Numbered from the stretch's first letter, positions 30,524 to 40,714 are shown. The stretch is 64,000 nt of DNA from Seminavis robusta (GCA_903772945.1 CAICTM010000038.1:62001-126000); one strand, 5' to 3'. Notes: a model not told the origin generated them from the sequence alone. Program-made: numbers and translations.

Positions 30524-31272
30524 GACTCGCTATCGCTTTCCTTCGCAGTCTTGGCAGTGGCAGGAGAATCTTCGTGCTCTACTTTGGCCCTCTTTCTGGC
30601 AGGGGCTGGCGAGACATCATCATCATCCTCTTCAGATGACGACGGCGCAATCTGGGAAAGGGGGCCATCAAAAGGGCGAACAAGAGATCCGGTTGACTCT
30701 TCCTCGTCTTCGTCTTCATTCTCCAACTCGACAACGCCATCTTCAAACAGATTACAAGGACTCGCGACCAACTCGTCATCAGTAATATCTTCATCCTCGG
30801 AGAACAGTTCATCATGGACCAAATCCACATCGCCAAGGAAACGGTCGTATCGGTCAGTGAAGGTGACCACATCCCAGTTGAATTTCTCGCAGAAGATATC
30901 AGTCAGGGTCTTGTGATTGGACGGATTCGGCATCATCAGCTTGATCTTCCAAAGATTATCCAGAGTGGCACCATCGAGCATGACGTTCACATCAGGAAGG
31001 GGGTATCCATCATGTTTCACCCAGAATATGTCATAGACATCGGATCCATAGATGAAGACAGTCAAAGGGGAACTCCCAGCAGCTTTGCGAAGAAGGTTGA
31101 TTCGCTTGACTTGCAGGTTGGAACGACCTTGCACGTCCAAGTCAAACTCGCGCTTCAAACCATCAAGGGCAGCTTGGCAAAAGGACAGATCTTGTTGAAA
31201 CTTCAACCACTGACGACGAACGTGCTCATCATGGCCAGGACGATTAGGAGAGGAAACAGGGGTAGAAGACAT
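30514..31272 (-). CDS. Hypothetical acidic nuclear-type protein
   Basis: Unrecognised 252-residue protein. I take the ATG at 31272 (MSSTPVSSPNRPGHDEHVRR); the frame is open 55 codons further but the upstream part looks like leader. Residues about 15-160 form a globular region (RRQWLKFQQDLSFC, FIYGSDVYDIFWVKHDGYPL, EKFNWDVVTFTDRYDRFLGD) that I cannot assign. The C-terminal third is acidic low complexity (EDEDEEESTG, SSSEEDDDDVSP) with a basic cluster PARKRAKVE resembling a nuclear localisation signal. The stop lies inside a repeat-encoded Glu/Ser tract, and the same frame stays open and acidic for 99 more codons (30217-30513). It is co-oriented with and 279 bp downstream of the MULE transposase frame; it may be an accessory gene of that element or a host chromatin-type protein. 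Confidence 0.6.
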   Translation of the reverse strand: MSSTPVSSPNRPGHDEHVRRQWLKFQQDLSFCQAALDGLKREFDLDVQGRSNLQVKRINLLRKAAGSSPLTVFIYGSDVYDIFWVKHDGYPLPDVNVMLDGATLDNLWKIKLMMPNPSNHKTLTDIFCEKFNWDVVTFTDRYDRFLGDVDLVHDELFSEDEDITDDELVASPCNLFEDGVVELENEDEDEEESTGSLVRPFDGPLSQIAPSSSEEDDDDVSPAPARKRAKVEHEDSPATAKTAKESDSESEE

Positions 31273-31551
31273 GATTGCAGAAAGGGTTTCCGGGCTTGCA
31301 CTCAGAAGAATTGTGTCTTCGTGCACTGTCAAGCACCAACCACTCGCAGGAAAGTTCGACTGGGAGTATCTATTGGAGTATCGGCGGCAACAAATTTGGA
31401 GATTGCATTGGCTCTTGCCCCTTCCGATGCACAGCAATGCTAAGCCAAAATTTGGTTTCGAAATTCAATCAAAACGCTGTCACATCTTCAGCAATGAAAT
31501 GGATTGCAACTAGATACATAGATAACAAAAAGCAACAGAAAACTGGTTCAT

Positions 31552-34500
31552 TTATAGCGCTCCATTATTCTCTTTGCTAGCAGATTTCACCTTGCATGCC
31601 AAGCTCTTAACAATCTCATAGGAGGTTTTCTCGCCACTACTGTTGTCACGCATTGTTCTGAAAGCAGTTGGGTTGTCAAAGAAAGCAATGAGTACCTCCA
31701 ACAATTCAGCGTGTGTCTTCTTACGAACGAAATCAGCCACAGTCTTTCCCTTGGGATGAAGACGAAGATACTCCAACACTCGCACAAGTTGCGTCCTTGT
31801 CAGAGTTCCAAGGTAGGATTCGAAAGTATTCAGCATCTTAGGAAGACAACGACGTTTGCTGCCGGTGCGCGAAAGACCGCTCGTGTACATGCCCTTCGTA
31901 CTGCCCCTGGCATCCGACTTGACCACTGTGCCGTTCCTATTGGCATTCGTCTTGCGAAGATTCTCCACTGTATCATCCAGGAGCCCATGTCTGCTTCGTA
32001 AATAGATGGCAGCTGGACAGTTATACCCCAGATGTTTCACGCATTCTTCGCAATCTCCCACTATGTTTCCATCCTTCCAAGACAGATGGCACACCGAAAC
32101 AGTAGCTGACACCATGGCATCAGCGATTGAATCTTGCAGTGGTGGTTTCCCAAGTCGGTGAGTGAGACTCTTCATAAATGGACGTGTATCGCCATCAAGA
32201 GAAGCGGCAATAAGCAATCTTCGACGTTCATCCAGAGGCACTCCAATCTTGTGATGAAGATTCGCGATCCAACTGGAAGGCCTGTCATCACCGTCACGAC
32301 CAAGTGGGATAATGTCCAATCCTTCGCGATAATACCCAGCAACAGCAACTGCCAACACAGATGCCGAACGTGGGATTTCGATTGTACAGGGATCACTTCG
32401 TGCAAAGGCGTCGTCTCGCAGTAAAGCCGGAATTGTCTGAACCAGGAACGTACCAAGTGAAGCATTCTTTGTGTGTTCGCAGATGGATTTGATCCCATGT
32501 CGATTAAAGCTCTCGTTAGGACAGTTTGTTGGGTAACATCCAACCTCCCCAGTGCAGTAATAGTTCCAATTCCACTTTGGATATTGGCAATATTCCTTCT
32601 CGAGGTGGTCTGCAGCAGCTTTTTCCCCCCGATTGGTCCTCCAATCGGTCATGTACAGATCAGTCACACATCGACGTTGTTCAGGTGTCTTAGTACAAGC
32701 GATGTTTCGAACATGACGATGCGCTGTTCCTTTGGGTTGGGCAAAGACTGGGTTACGCATTTTCTTGACATAACTCCTCTTGGTGGCAAAAGCATGCGTC
32801 ACGTGAAAGTAGCAATTGAGGACACCCTCGTCGTGAATGCAAGAATCGTTGCTATCCACAGTGTCATCGTCTTGTGGGGTGGAATGGCATTCTGTGTCTG
32901 CTTGTGTGAGGAAAGGAGTAAAATCGACATTATCCTCGTCCTCGTATTCTTCTTGCACGTCTTCCTGATCTGGCTGTGGAAGCAGTAACGCAGCATCGAT
33001 CTTGTTGTTGGTGCTGCCTTGGTCACATATGGATGGATTTCTTTTAAAGAACATGTGAGCGGAAATGAAGGTGTCAGCATCATCGGAGGTTCCCCAATCA
33101 ATTTCGAAGGGAAGGCCGAACAAGGTCATACTCAGCTGCCGCATTGCATAGAGCACAAGGCAGTATGGATGGAAACGTTCACCACCAGCACGAAGGTACA
33201 CAATGGATCGATACGATGATGTCACTTGATTGCTGAGCTTTCGCAGCTTCACTGACACACTTCCAACTGTGATAAGGGCACTTTGATCGCGCAGCATTCC
33301 ACCAGTTCCGTCCGCACACAATTGCCTTGTGCCTTTCCTGCGTCTAGCTAGGTGCATCAATTGAAACAGGCCAGTTGGCGAGAACAAGCAAAATGCACCT
33401 TCAATGCGTTCTTCGAAGTTTTTTTCGTTGATTTCCTTGAATGAGAGAACTCCTTTCCTGTAGCGATCCACAAGGTCACCAGCAGCTAGGTGGTATGCGA
33501 ACATATGATATGACTTTGACACTCCCAATGCGTTAGCAATCTCTTCGGGGGTTCTGAAGTCATTTCGTGGTACATAGGATGGTGGCAGAACAAGCTTCCA
33601 TTGTTCGAGAACACGACTTAATGCATCGTTGCTCCGTAAATGGCTGCTTCCAAATAGTTGTGTCTTCAGGAACGACTCTCGCCGATTGGCCACGTAGTTT
33701 CGCACTTGTCTTATAAGATGCTCTCTTGGTTCCCGATCGGTTACGTGATGTCGACATCGCATGTAGACGTCTTCTCCCTGCTCATCTTGAAGTGCATTTG
33801 TGATGTATTTCATTACCTCGTCTGCCGTAATACGCAAGATGCTTCGTCCATGCGACATCTCCTGGGACAGAAACTTCTGTACTGATGGCATTATCTGGGG
33901 AGGGATTCCGTACTGATGCTTGTACGTGCTTTGTTCCTTGTCAATCTTGTGATTGTGCGTCTCGAGTCCTTTTTTGGTGTAAATACAGAAGCGACCGGAT
34001 GCTGCAAGATCTCTAGTTTGGGCTCGCCAAGGGCACTTGGGCTCTTCAACGCGACACTTCCACTTGTACACTTTTGTCTTGTCTTTCATAATACAAGTCC
34101 CATCGGGAACAATGCATTGTTTCTCGTGGTAGAATCCACCATGCTGATCAAACAATTGTGCTTTGGCTTCCTCCTTGCTGGTGCATGGAAAGCACTTGGG
34201 GTCTTCTCGATACTCTCCATACTTGGGAGGACGTTGCGTGGGTGCTGCTCCTTGCCAATACTCTTCTTGGCCAACAGCTGTCTGCTTCGCAGTTTGGGAG
34301 TGCGTGGGGGTATGTACTGGCAATGGCACCACTGCACCTTGGAGGACATTTTCTGCACGATAGGGCGTATATCCGTAATACGAACCTGGTGGGTAGATGC
34401 CAGGTAATGTACCAGTATGGGGGTATGGTTGGTATTGTGCACGGTATGGTTGGTATTGCGCACGAGGATCAACAAATGGTCCATTCCACCCATTACGGTA

Positions 34501-34611
34501 TAGATGTGAGCTGCCTGGAAAGTTTGTGGGACCGAATGCAGGACGATTGGGATCCCATTTCTGCGAGTGCACCGGTAGCTTTGGGTATTGGTTTGGCGGT
34601 CTACCGGCCAT
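31552..34611 (-). CDS. MULE-type (Mutator-like) transposase, uninterrupted frame
   Basis: 1019-residue transposase on one exon. The N-terminus is Tyr/Pro-rich with a duplicated RAQYQPY (49-63). A FLYWCH/FAR1-like zinc-binding region follows (C140, C143, C186, C193, HNH at 219-221). The MULE catalytic core is recognisable: LCADGTGG (D434), WGTSDDADTFISA (D510), the CYFHV motif (C600-x2-H603) and CPNESFNRHGIK (E700). Between D510 and CYFH there is an unusually long acidic insert (about 548-596). A Cys-rich segment near the end (GDCEECVKHLGYNC) resembles the SWIM-type finger of the family. All catalytic positions and the whole frame are preserved, so the copy is young or the gene is domesticated. 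I could not find terminal inverted repeats on either side by eye. Start taken at the first ATG, 34611. Confidence 0.88.
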   Translation of the reverse strand: MAGRPPNQYPKLPVHSQKWDPNRPAFGPTNFPGSSHLYRNGWNGPFVDPRAQYQPYRAQYQPYPHTGTLPGIYPPGSYYGYTPYRAENVLQGAVVPLPVHTPTHSQTAKQTAVGQEEYWQGAAPTQRPPKYGEYREDPKCFPCTSKEEAKAQLFDQHGGFYHEKQCIVPDGTCIMKDKTKVYKWKCRVEEPKCPWRAQTRDLAASGRFCIYTKKGLETHNHKIDKEQSTYKHQYGIPPQIMPSVQKFLSQEMSHGRSILRITADEVMKYITNALQDEQGEDVYMRCRHHVTDREPREHLIRQVRNYVANRRESFLKTQLFGSSHLRSNDALSRVLEQWKLVLPPSYVPRNDFRTPEEIANALGVSKSYHMFAYHLAAGDLVDRYRKGVLSFKEINEKNFEERIEGAFCLFSPTGLFQLMHLARRRKGTRQLCADGTGGMLRDQSALITVGSVSVKLRKLSNQVTSSYRSIVYLRAGGERFHPYCLVLYAMRQLSMTLFGLPFEIDWGTSDDADTFISAHMFFKRNPSICDQGSTNNKIDAALLLPQPDQEDVQEEYEDEDNVDFTPFLTQADTECHSTPQDDDTVDSNDSCIHDEGVLNCYFHVTHAFATKRSYVKKMRNPVFAQPKGTAHRHVRNIACTKTPEQRRCVTDLYMTDWRTNRGEKAAADHLEKEYCQYPKWNWNYYCTGEVGCYPTNCPNESFNRHGIKSICEHTKNASLGTFLVQTIPALLRDDAFARSDPCTIEIPRSASVLAVAVAGYYREGLDIIPLGRDGDDRPSSWIANLHHKIGVPLDERRRLLIAASLDGDTRPFMKSLTHRLGKPPLQDSIADAMVSATVSVCHLSWKDGNIVGDCEECVKHLGYNCPAAIYLRSRHGLLDDTVENLRKTNANRNGTVVKSDARGSTKGMYTSGLSRTGSKRRCLPKMLNTFESYLGTLTRTQLVRVLEYLRLHPKGKTVADFVRKKTHAELLEVLIAFFDNPTAFRTMRDNSSGEKTSYEIVKSLACKVKSASKENNGAL

Positions 34612-35059
34612 GGTGGTTGACTCGCTAGTTTCAGCGAGGTCTAAGTAGGCGTAATGGCGAAACTGGCTGCTCTAAGCATAGCTATTCATTCAGCGATGTT
34701 TATGTGAAATTAACGATGTACTACTAGCGATGATTCTCCCATGATGAAAAACAGCGATTCCGAGCCAAGAAATGCCCTCTGGGCTACCCAAAACAACCAT
34801 TTCCAACAGCGAATTTTCCCCTTGTACTCCAAATTGTGAGTTGCAATGCAGGGAGTTGGCCTGAATGGCGATTGGCTATCCACATTAGTGGCAGTTAGTA
34901 CTTGCATTGAAATGAAACCGTGGCGCTCTAGTGCTGCTTGCTTTCCCCGCCCATTTTCGGAGTTTTGGAGCAAACGCGGTACCACTTGCCCATTCATTTT
35001 TCATTTCCTACTGCCAACACCTTCAACTACACCATGAACACAAACAAGAAGAAACAAAA
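34612..35059. other. Spacer upstream of the MULE transposase gene
   Basis: Contains repeated AGCGA words (CAGCGATG, TAGCGATG, CAGCGATT, CAGCGAAT between about 34635 and 34820), which could be the subterminal part of the MULE element or its promoter. No terminal inverted repeat partner was found downstream of the transposase gene. Confidence 0.35.
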
Positions 35060-35371
35060 ATGAAGGCAACAATGGCGAACACCCCACCACTGCGTTCATG
35101 TCACGAGGACGTCCCACTTCCCACTTCGGCACTACCAACACTGAGCATTGTTTCCACTGCGCTTCTCTTCGGAAACATCATGATTTGTTGTGATGATGAC
35201 GGGTCTTCCCTGGGATCTCGTCTGAGTTGGAGGGAGTCACGAGTTGCTACCAACGGTAAGTGATGCTCTGTTCTCATTCGTGCGTTTTTGTTACGCATGT
35301 CGCACTCTCATACTTTGTGACTTCTTTTTTGCTCTGCAGGCGCTCTGGCCAGAGGTACGCCACTCCCGTGA
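35060..35371 (+). CDS. Small hypothetical two-exon gene
   Basis: Exon 1 35060-35255 and exon 2 35340-35371 joined across an 84-bp intron with strong signals (GTAAGTG donor; a pyrimidine-rich TTCTTTTTTGCTCTGCAG acceptor) give a 75-residue protein starting MKATMANTPPLRSC. It has one weakly hydrophobic segment (ALPTLSIVSTALLFGNIMICC, about residues 24-44) that could be a membrane span or signal anchor. No homology is recognised. The strong intron supports transcription more than the protein sequence does. It could alternatively be a longer gene's 5' part or a non-coding spliced transcript. Confidence 0.35.
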
Positions 35372-37239
35372 CTGTCACTCCAAACTCCAAACCGGTACGC
35401 TTGCTACCGGTACCTGGTAGGATGGTACACTACGTGCTACGTGCTACGAGCTGTGCTACCGGTCTACCGGTACGCATGTATCTATTATTTTTTATTGATC
35501 TATTGCGCTAGCCATTGGTTTATCTGTCTAGCTAGCTAGTATTAGTACTAGCTAGTAGTTCTCGGAGCTGGAAGACAATCGACTCGACTCGTCACTCTTC
35601 CTTGTCTTCCTTTGATGTTACCACTGACGAGCTCCTTTGGTCCTCTGGTTCTGTGGAGAAGATTGTGGTTTGTGGTTTGCCTCAAGCTTAAAAGAGGACC
35701 TCCTTGCGGCGCCCTTGGACGCCCGTGGAAAGCAGAGTCCTCAAGTGATGGTTTGACAAAACTTCTCTTCCTCGCTGCGAGCCACCAACTTACTACTGTA
35801 GCCAACGAGCGACCTTGGAGGTGAAGGGTGATGGAAGTAAATAAATGATGCGGCAGCCAGTCCTACTCTCGATTCTTACAAGGTGACGTCCAAAGTGTCC
35901 AAGCAGAAAGAGTGTCGCCACTGGCAACTAGACTAGCTAGCGACGAGTGGGTCCACTATCTCGTTGCTGCCCTTTCAAAAGACTCCGAGGTCCGAGGTCC
36001 GAGGTCCGAGGACTTTTTCTGCCTGCTGCTGACATGCTAGCTAGCTACTAGCTAGCTGACCAGATTTTGTTTGATCACCTCTTCTGACCAGTGGAGTGGG
36101 GAGTGGGGGTGGCAACTGTTGACGATGTGAGTCGCTTTCTTGTTCAATCTTCAATGTTGCATACATACACTGTCGAGCAAGATCTTTTGCCTCTCTAGCT
36201 AGCTAGCCGTGTAGAAGATCATGTAGATTGCCTTTTTTGCAGACGACATATTTGCTTTTACTACTAGCTAGCTAGGTTACTAGATGATGTTGCCAATCAC
36301 TGTAGGTGGGGCTGTGCAATAGTCAGGCAAGAGCAGTGATGGAGTGAACCTGCATGAAAGCAGCTGGCCAAAGATCCCGTTCCAATTTCATGCCTCTGGC
36401 TACTAGCTAGAGCTAATAGCAGCCCTTCTCCGCAACCATCCTCCCCTCTTGACTCTTGCCTTGAGGGACAACCTGGTTCTTCTACAACTGGTGGAATTGC
36501 CCCACAAAGCGGGCCAAACAGCCAACTTCCCCTGCCTGACCTCCAATTCGATCGTCCATCTTTTCTCATTTTCTCAATACTGGTACCGCTAGGTTTGCGG
36601 CTTGCGACGGCTTGGCGGGATGTGAAGAGCTGTTTGCTCTTCGCTTGTTCTTGGATGGGATTCTCTCAAGTGAACCAACGAACCAATGAACACTTTCGCT
36701 CTCCCCCCAAGACCTACTTGGCTAGCTAGCTAGCTAGTAGCCAGCCAACTACAGTAGTGGCTTTGCTGCCAACAAGCTGACAGCCCCTTGGATCCGGGAT
36801 CTTTCTCAACATCAATACAACAAGAGCGGCGATTCCTTTCTGACGACTGACGACACGCCAAGATTGAAAGCTTCTTATTCCAAGGCTCTGCGGAAAGGTG
36901 GAAACGAGGAAGCAAAAGGAAATCTATCAAATGCTGCCCAGTTACTTCCTGCCTCACTGGTTGCTTTCTCTGCTGAAAGGCGTGTTGCTACTTTCGCTTT
37001 TTTTATCGATTCCTTTGCCCGTCTTCAACACTGGCAAGCTGCAGCTCCTCACTAGCTAGTTCCTGGCTGGCCGAACCGCAGGGTTCTTCGATTGAAGATT
37101 TGGTCAGTCCAAAGGTGACCACGAGACGAAGCGAAACGAAGTGGTGCAGAAAGTAAGACAGTCCAAAGCGAACAGCGGACGTGAGGATGCGGAAAGGGTT
37201 GCGCGCTAATCTTGCCGTGTTCTGAATGATCCCCGCCCC
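35372..37239. other. Gene-poor spacer rich in CTAGCTAG
   Basis: No gene recognised. The palindromic words TAGCTAG/GCTAGC appear at least ten times (for example about 35527, 36036, 36048, 36198, 36262, 36722), with a triple GAGGTCCGAG run at about 35983-36012. Confidence 0.5.
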
Positions 37240-37665
37240 CAGGGAAGAGGGAAAATGGTTCTTTTCGTGGTCCCTCGAATGGCTAATGAGGGCTATTGAT
37301 TGTCTAAAGAGGTCAAAATTTGTCCAAGTTCAGAAAGGCGGAATTGGCTTGGTTGTTTTATTGACCACGGTTGACCACGCCTGACCACGATTGACCACCC
37401 CTGACCACGCATGACCACACTTGACCACGCTTCACCACAATTTCCACTAGTAATTAACTAGTAAAAGACCGCGGCTGACCACGGTTGACCACGGCTGACC
37501 ACACTTGACCACGAGTGACCACGGCTGACCACACTTGACCATGGTCAATTGTGGCGAAAGTGACAGTTTAGCTTGAAAGTCGGACTTTTATGGTCAAAGA
37601 TGGTCAAAGCATGTCCAATCCGGTCTTGGTTTGGAGCGCCACGGTCTCTTTTTCCCTCTTCCCAG
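37240..37665. mobile_element. Possible MITE with 10-bp-period TGACCACG core
   Basis: A core (37361-37540) made of two blocks of a 10-bp repeat, TTGACCACGG and variants, about 15 copies in exact 10-bp register, separated by a short AT-rich palindrome (CTAGTAATTAACTAG). Near-matching inverted sequences stand at about 37240 (CAGGGAAGAGGGAAAATG) and, reverse-complemented, at 37665 (CTGGGAAGAGGGAAAAAG). No target duplication is visible, so the outer limits are tentative; the repeat core itself is certain. Confidence 0.45.
37361..37540. repeat. 10-bp tandem repeat TGACCACGGT
   Basis: Two blocks (37361-37440 and about 37474-37540) of degenerate decamers with invariant TGACCAC, spaced one helical turn apart. 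Confidence 0.92.
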
Positions 37666-38227
37666 GATTGGTTGCATCGTTAGAATGCACAGCTTTGGCG
37701 TGGTTGCCGCCTCGTTTGACCAAACCCCAGATCAAGCAACTAGCTAGCTACCGAAGAGAGTTGGCCAAAAGCCAAAGCAAGAAGTGAGACCTTCAGTTAG
37801 GTATGCTACTGGTAGCAATTATGCCGAAAAGGAAAAGGACAGTCCCAAACCACCTGCAGCCCTCTTGCCGTACATCGGTTTTAATCGATGTACCGTATAC
37901 TGTCGCATCCCTGGAAAGGTCCTGCACCGTGGTCTCGGTACCCGGTACCTCTTTAACTCCCTCATGCTTTCTTTGCGGGCGACGAGACGAGTGCAGTATC
38001 GCGCTACATGTTTGTAGCACGCCAGGATGTGGGCCGGTCTGGCTCAAGAAGCAACGAAAGTACTAGTATTTCTAAACCATTATACGTTCGTGCCCTACCC
38101 TGCGTGTGTAGTACCGATGCTTGTAGAATGTGCATATCTCTCAAGTGGCCGCTGCCAATGTCGCGCAGTCGTTGTCTTACTTTCCTGCAGTACACGCTAT
38201 AGCCAGCCAGCCACATGTACCGGTTGC
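37666..38227. other. Spacer and 3' flank of the secreted-protein gene
   Basis: No gene recognised. Short overlapping frames carry no domain. Confidence 0.4.
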
Positions 38228-38884
38228 TCAGCTATTGTAGCAAGCATCCGGGACATCATGAGGCTCATGAACTTCGTCCCAGCCTCTCGAGATGAAGGAG
38301 GATACCACAGCTGCATGCATTTGAACCAAACTCTTGGCACAGGGCGTGTTTCCGGTCAATGTGGTCTTGACTCCCTGGTCGAATTCTTCCACAGAGGCAG
38401 AGACTTGGGTGCTGTGGTCAAACACGGCTCGAAAAAGAGGATCCCAACCTCGAATCATCATACCTCCATTGTCAAATTCCTGTACCAACTCTACCATGCT
38501 GGCTACATGCTGCTTCAACCAGCCACTTACCAGGGGGTTATTGTTGGCTGCTGATGACCATGTATAGGTAATCGCGCCAGTGTCCGTGTTGGTCACATTT
38601 CGTTGAATGTCCTTTCGGTTGTTGACAAGATTGTGAATAACGCGCATAAAGCAGCCTCCACCACCACCATGGCCTCGGCCATGGCCTTGGCAGCCTGTGG
38701 ATCCCATCATGCCTCCTCCTTGGTTGCCCATTCTTCCCATCATGTCTCCTTGACCCTCCGTCGTGCTGCTGTCCATGTCCTCCATGTAGTTGTCCATGTC
38801 CAGCATGTCCAGCCTGCGAGGCTCAGTAGGGGCTGCAGCAGAAATGGCAGAGAGAAAAGAGAAGAGAAACAAAGCTGCCTTCAT
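38228..38884 (-). CDS. Secreted protein with a bacterial-type domain of unknown function
   Basis: 218-residue protein with a clear signal peptide (MKAALFLFSFLSAISAAA), so it enters the secretory pathway. Residues about 25-75 are low complexity, rich in Met, Gly, Gln and Asp (EDMDSS, GNQGGGMMG, GHGRGHGGGGG). The remaining 140 residues form a domain with internal two-fold similarity: FMRVIHNLVNNRKDIQRNV ... GWLKQHVASM, then RGWDPLFRAVFDHSTQV ... LVQMHAAVVSSFISRGWDEV and HEPHDVP. From memory this layout (IHxLL, V..HVAxM, WDPLF, IQxHAxVVxxF, HxxHxVP) resembles a conserved uncharacterised family of marine bacteria; that needs a search. The paired His-containing helices and Met/His-rich linker might bind metal, which is speculation. 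No introns. Confidence 0.75.
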   Translation of the reverse strand: MKAALFLFSFLSAISAAAPTEPRRLDMLDMDNYMEDMDSSTTEGQGDMMGRMGNQGGGMMGSTGCQGHGRGHGGGGGCFMRVIHNLVNNRKDIQRNVTNTDTGAITYTWSSAANNNPLVSGWLKQHVASMVELVQEFDNGGMMIRGWDPLFRAVFDHSTQVSASVEEFDQGVKTTLTGNTPCAKSLVQMHAAVVSSFISRGWDEVHEPHDVPDACYNS

Positions 38885-39496
38885 GGTGAATGGGCCTTAG
38901 AAGAAGATTGCTTGCCAGGGGGTGGTACGGTACGGTACGGTACCGGTACGGTAGTATGCTACAGCGGTTTCAGTTGGTTTGCTTCAACACCAAAGGAAAG
39001 GGATCCGCCCTGCAGGAAGATGCTGCTAAGCTTGCTTGCTGGCAATCACAGAAGCCTCTTTGTGCGATTATGAAACCCTTCCCAAAAGATATACCATAAA
39101 ACTGAAGGTTCCGTTGTTTGTGATTTCAATTGCTACAACTTGAACACAACTAAAGGCTCCTTTGCTTGTATGATTTCAATTGCTACATCCTTCGGATTTT
39201 CTCCGAGTGGAGCCAGTCTTTCAAGAAGAACGGTGCTACAGATGCATGTTTTAGTTGCTTTGATGGCTTTTCTTATCAGTTGGGTAACATGGCCGGGACT
39301 GGATCTTTCGTAACTCTTGCGAACACGTCAGCGTTACATCAGGTTTCCTTCTTCCCACACAGAGCAATGACAGCAAACACTTTCGACACTCCATCCCACA
39401 ACGACATTTTATCGACAAGCAACAAACTTGGAACGGTATCGTCGCAACATAAACCAGTCGCCTGTATTATTTTTTTTTAATAAGAAGTGAAGGACA
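38885..39496. other. Intergenic region between divergent genes
   Basis: Upstream regions of the secreted-protein gene (-) and the macrodomain gene (+). Contains a GTACGGTACGGTACCGGTAC palindromic run at about 38926-38948 and an imperfect duplication of TTTGTRTGATTTCAATTGCT at about 39117 and 39165. No gene seen. Confidence 0.5.
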
Positions 39497-40207
39497 ATGA
39501 TTCGAGTGATTTCCTCAGGCAACCTGCTTTCTTCGGGTGGCGTTGACGCGATCAAGACGTACACGTTGGGTCCACGTGAATTGCTCATTGTGGAAGGATC
39601 CGTTTTGGATTACGCGTCGAGAAAAGGAGCCATTGTCAACTCTGCGGGTCCCGAGTGTTTGGGAGGCGGCGGTGTGGATTTTGCCATTACCAATGCCGGC
39701 GGTGCGAAGCTACTAGAAGATCGCAAGGCACTCCCGATTGTCGAGTTCCAAAAAGGCGGCGTTCGAATCCGTTGCCCGTATGGACAAGCCAAGTTGACGG
39801 GACCCAATCGATACGGAAAAATAAGTGTACCCTATGTCATTCATGCCGTGGGGCCCAACTACAATCATTATGAAGACAATGTCGAAGAGGCTGACGAGCT
39901 ATTGCGCAGTGCCTATCAATCCGCCTTGAACTGCACCCACATCACTCCACAAACCAACAAGAAACCCATCAAAAAAGTCGCATTTTCCATGATTTCTGCT
40001 GGAAGATACAAGGGAAAACAACCAGTAGAACACGTCCTTCAAATTGGGGTTCAAGCCGTTGTCGATTGGTGCCAACAACAGCCACACGGACAAGACAATA
40101 AACTCGATATCATCATTCTATATGCATTCAACTCCACCGAATCCAACACACTTATCAAACTCTGTGATTCAATCTTGGGAAACGAGAAAGTGGTGCGACA
40201 ACAGTAA
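39497..40207 (+). CDS. Macrodomain (ADP-ribose-binding) protein
   Basis: 236-residue single-domain protein. The macrodomain is identified by IVNSAGPECLGGGGVDFAI (about residues 46-64), which matches the Asn plus Gly-rich loop that binds the distal ribose and phosphates, and by VPYVIHAVGPNY (about 114-125), the second conserved strand. The C-terminal KKVAFSMISAGRYKG matches the third phosphate-binding loop. Such proteins bind or remove ADP-ribose from proteins or metabolites. There is an insertion (LEDRKALPIVEFQKGG, then VRIRCPYGQAKLTG) after the first loop, typical of MacroD-like hydrolases. No targeting signal is evident, so it is probably cytosolic or nuclear. Single exon. Hydrolase versus reader activity cannot be decided here. 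Confidence 0.88.
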   Translation: MIRVISSGNLLSSGGVDAIKTYTLGPRELLIVEGSVLDYASRKGAIVNSAGPECLGGGGVDFAITNAGGAKLLEDRKALPIVEFQKGGVRIRCPYGQAKLTGPNRYGKISVPYVIHAVGPNYNHYEDNVEEADELLRSAYQSALNCTHITPQTNKKPIKKVAFSMISAGRYKGKQPVEHVLQIGVQAVVDWCQQQPHGQDNKLDIIILYAFNSTESNTLIKLCDSILGNEKVVRQQ

Positions 40208-40714
40208 CATCTTGTCTCATTGATGACTGCATGCTCGTCCTATGTCCAATTTATCCAAGATCCAAGCAAAGAACAACTAAACTAACTGAATGAAATGAAT
40301 GGAGGAAATCTCGAGGTGATGTGAGACGAGGTCACACAGGCAGGTCTAGCTAAATGTACATATTTCCCTTTGTTGCAGGGCATTGCAATATATATTATAA
40401 ACAGTACAGATCATCATCCTCTATCAATTGAAAGCGCAATGTAGCTACCGGTCTGTAGTTTCTTTACTTGCCAGGCAGTGCAAAGAAAATGGCCAGATGC
40501 ACCTGACGCACAGAAAGACAGAATTTATGGTCAGCTTCAAAGTCTGCAGCTTTTGACTACCCTGTGTGCCCAGAGATTCGATTCGATTCGATTCTCTTTT
40601 CTCGTCAGCTCCTCGCTATTCGGGCTGGATCAAATCTAATCTTCCCTCCTCATACCAAATGGTGGCCTTTGTCGTGGTGCTTGCGGTATCACAGTACACG
40701 TGGGAGTGCTTCCA
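40208..40714. other. Spacer
   Basis: Presumed 3' UTR of the macrodomain gene and unassigned DNA. No gene seen. Confidence 0.4.

Noticed and set aside
30233-30916. 227-codon Ser-rich frame, plus strand
   Set aside because: It is the antisense of the acidic Glu/Ser/Asp-coding tract of the minus-strand gene.
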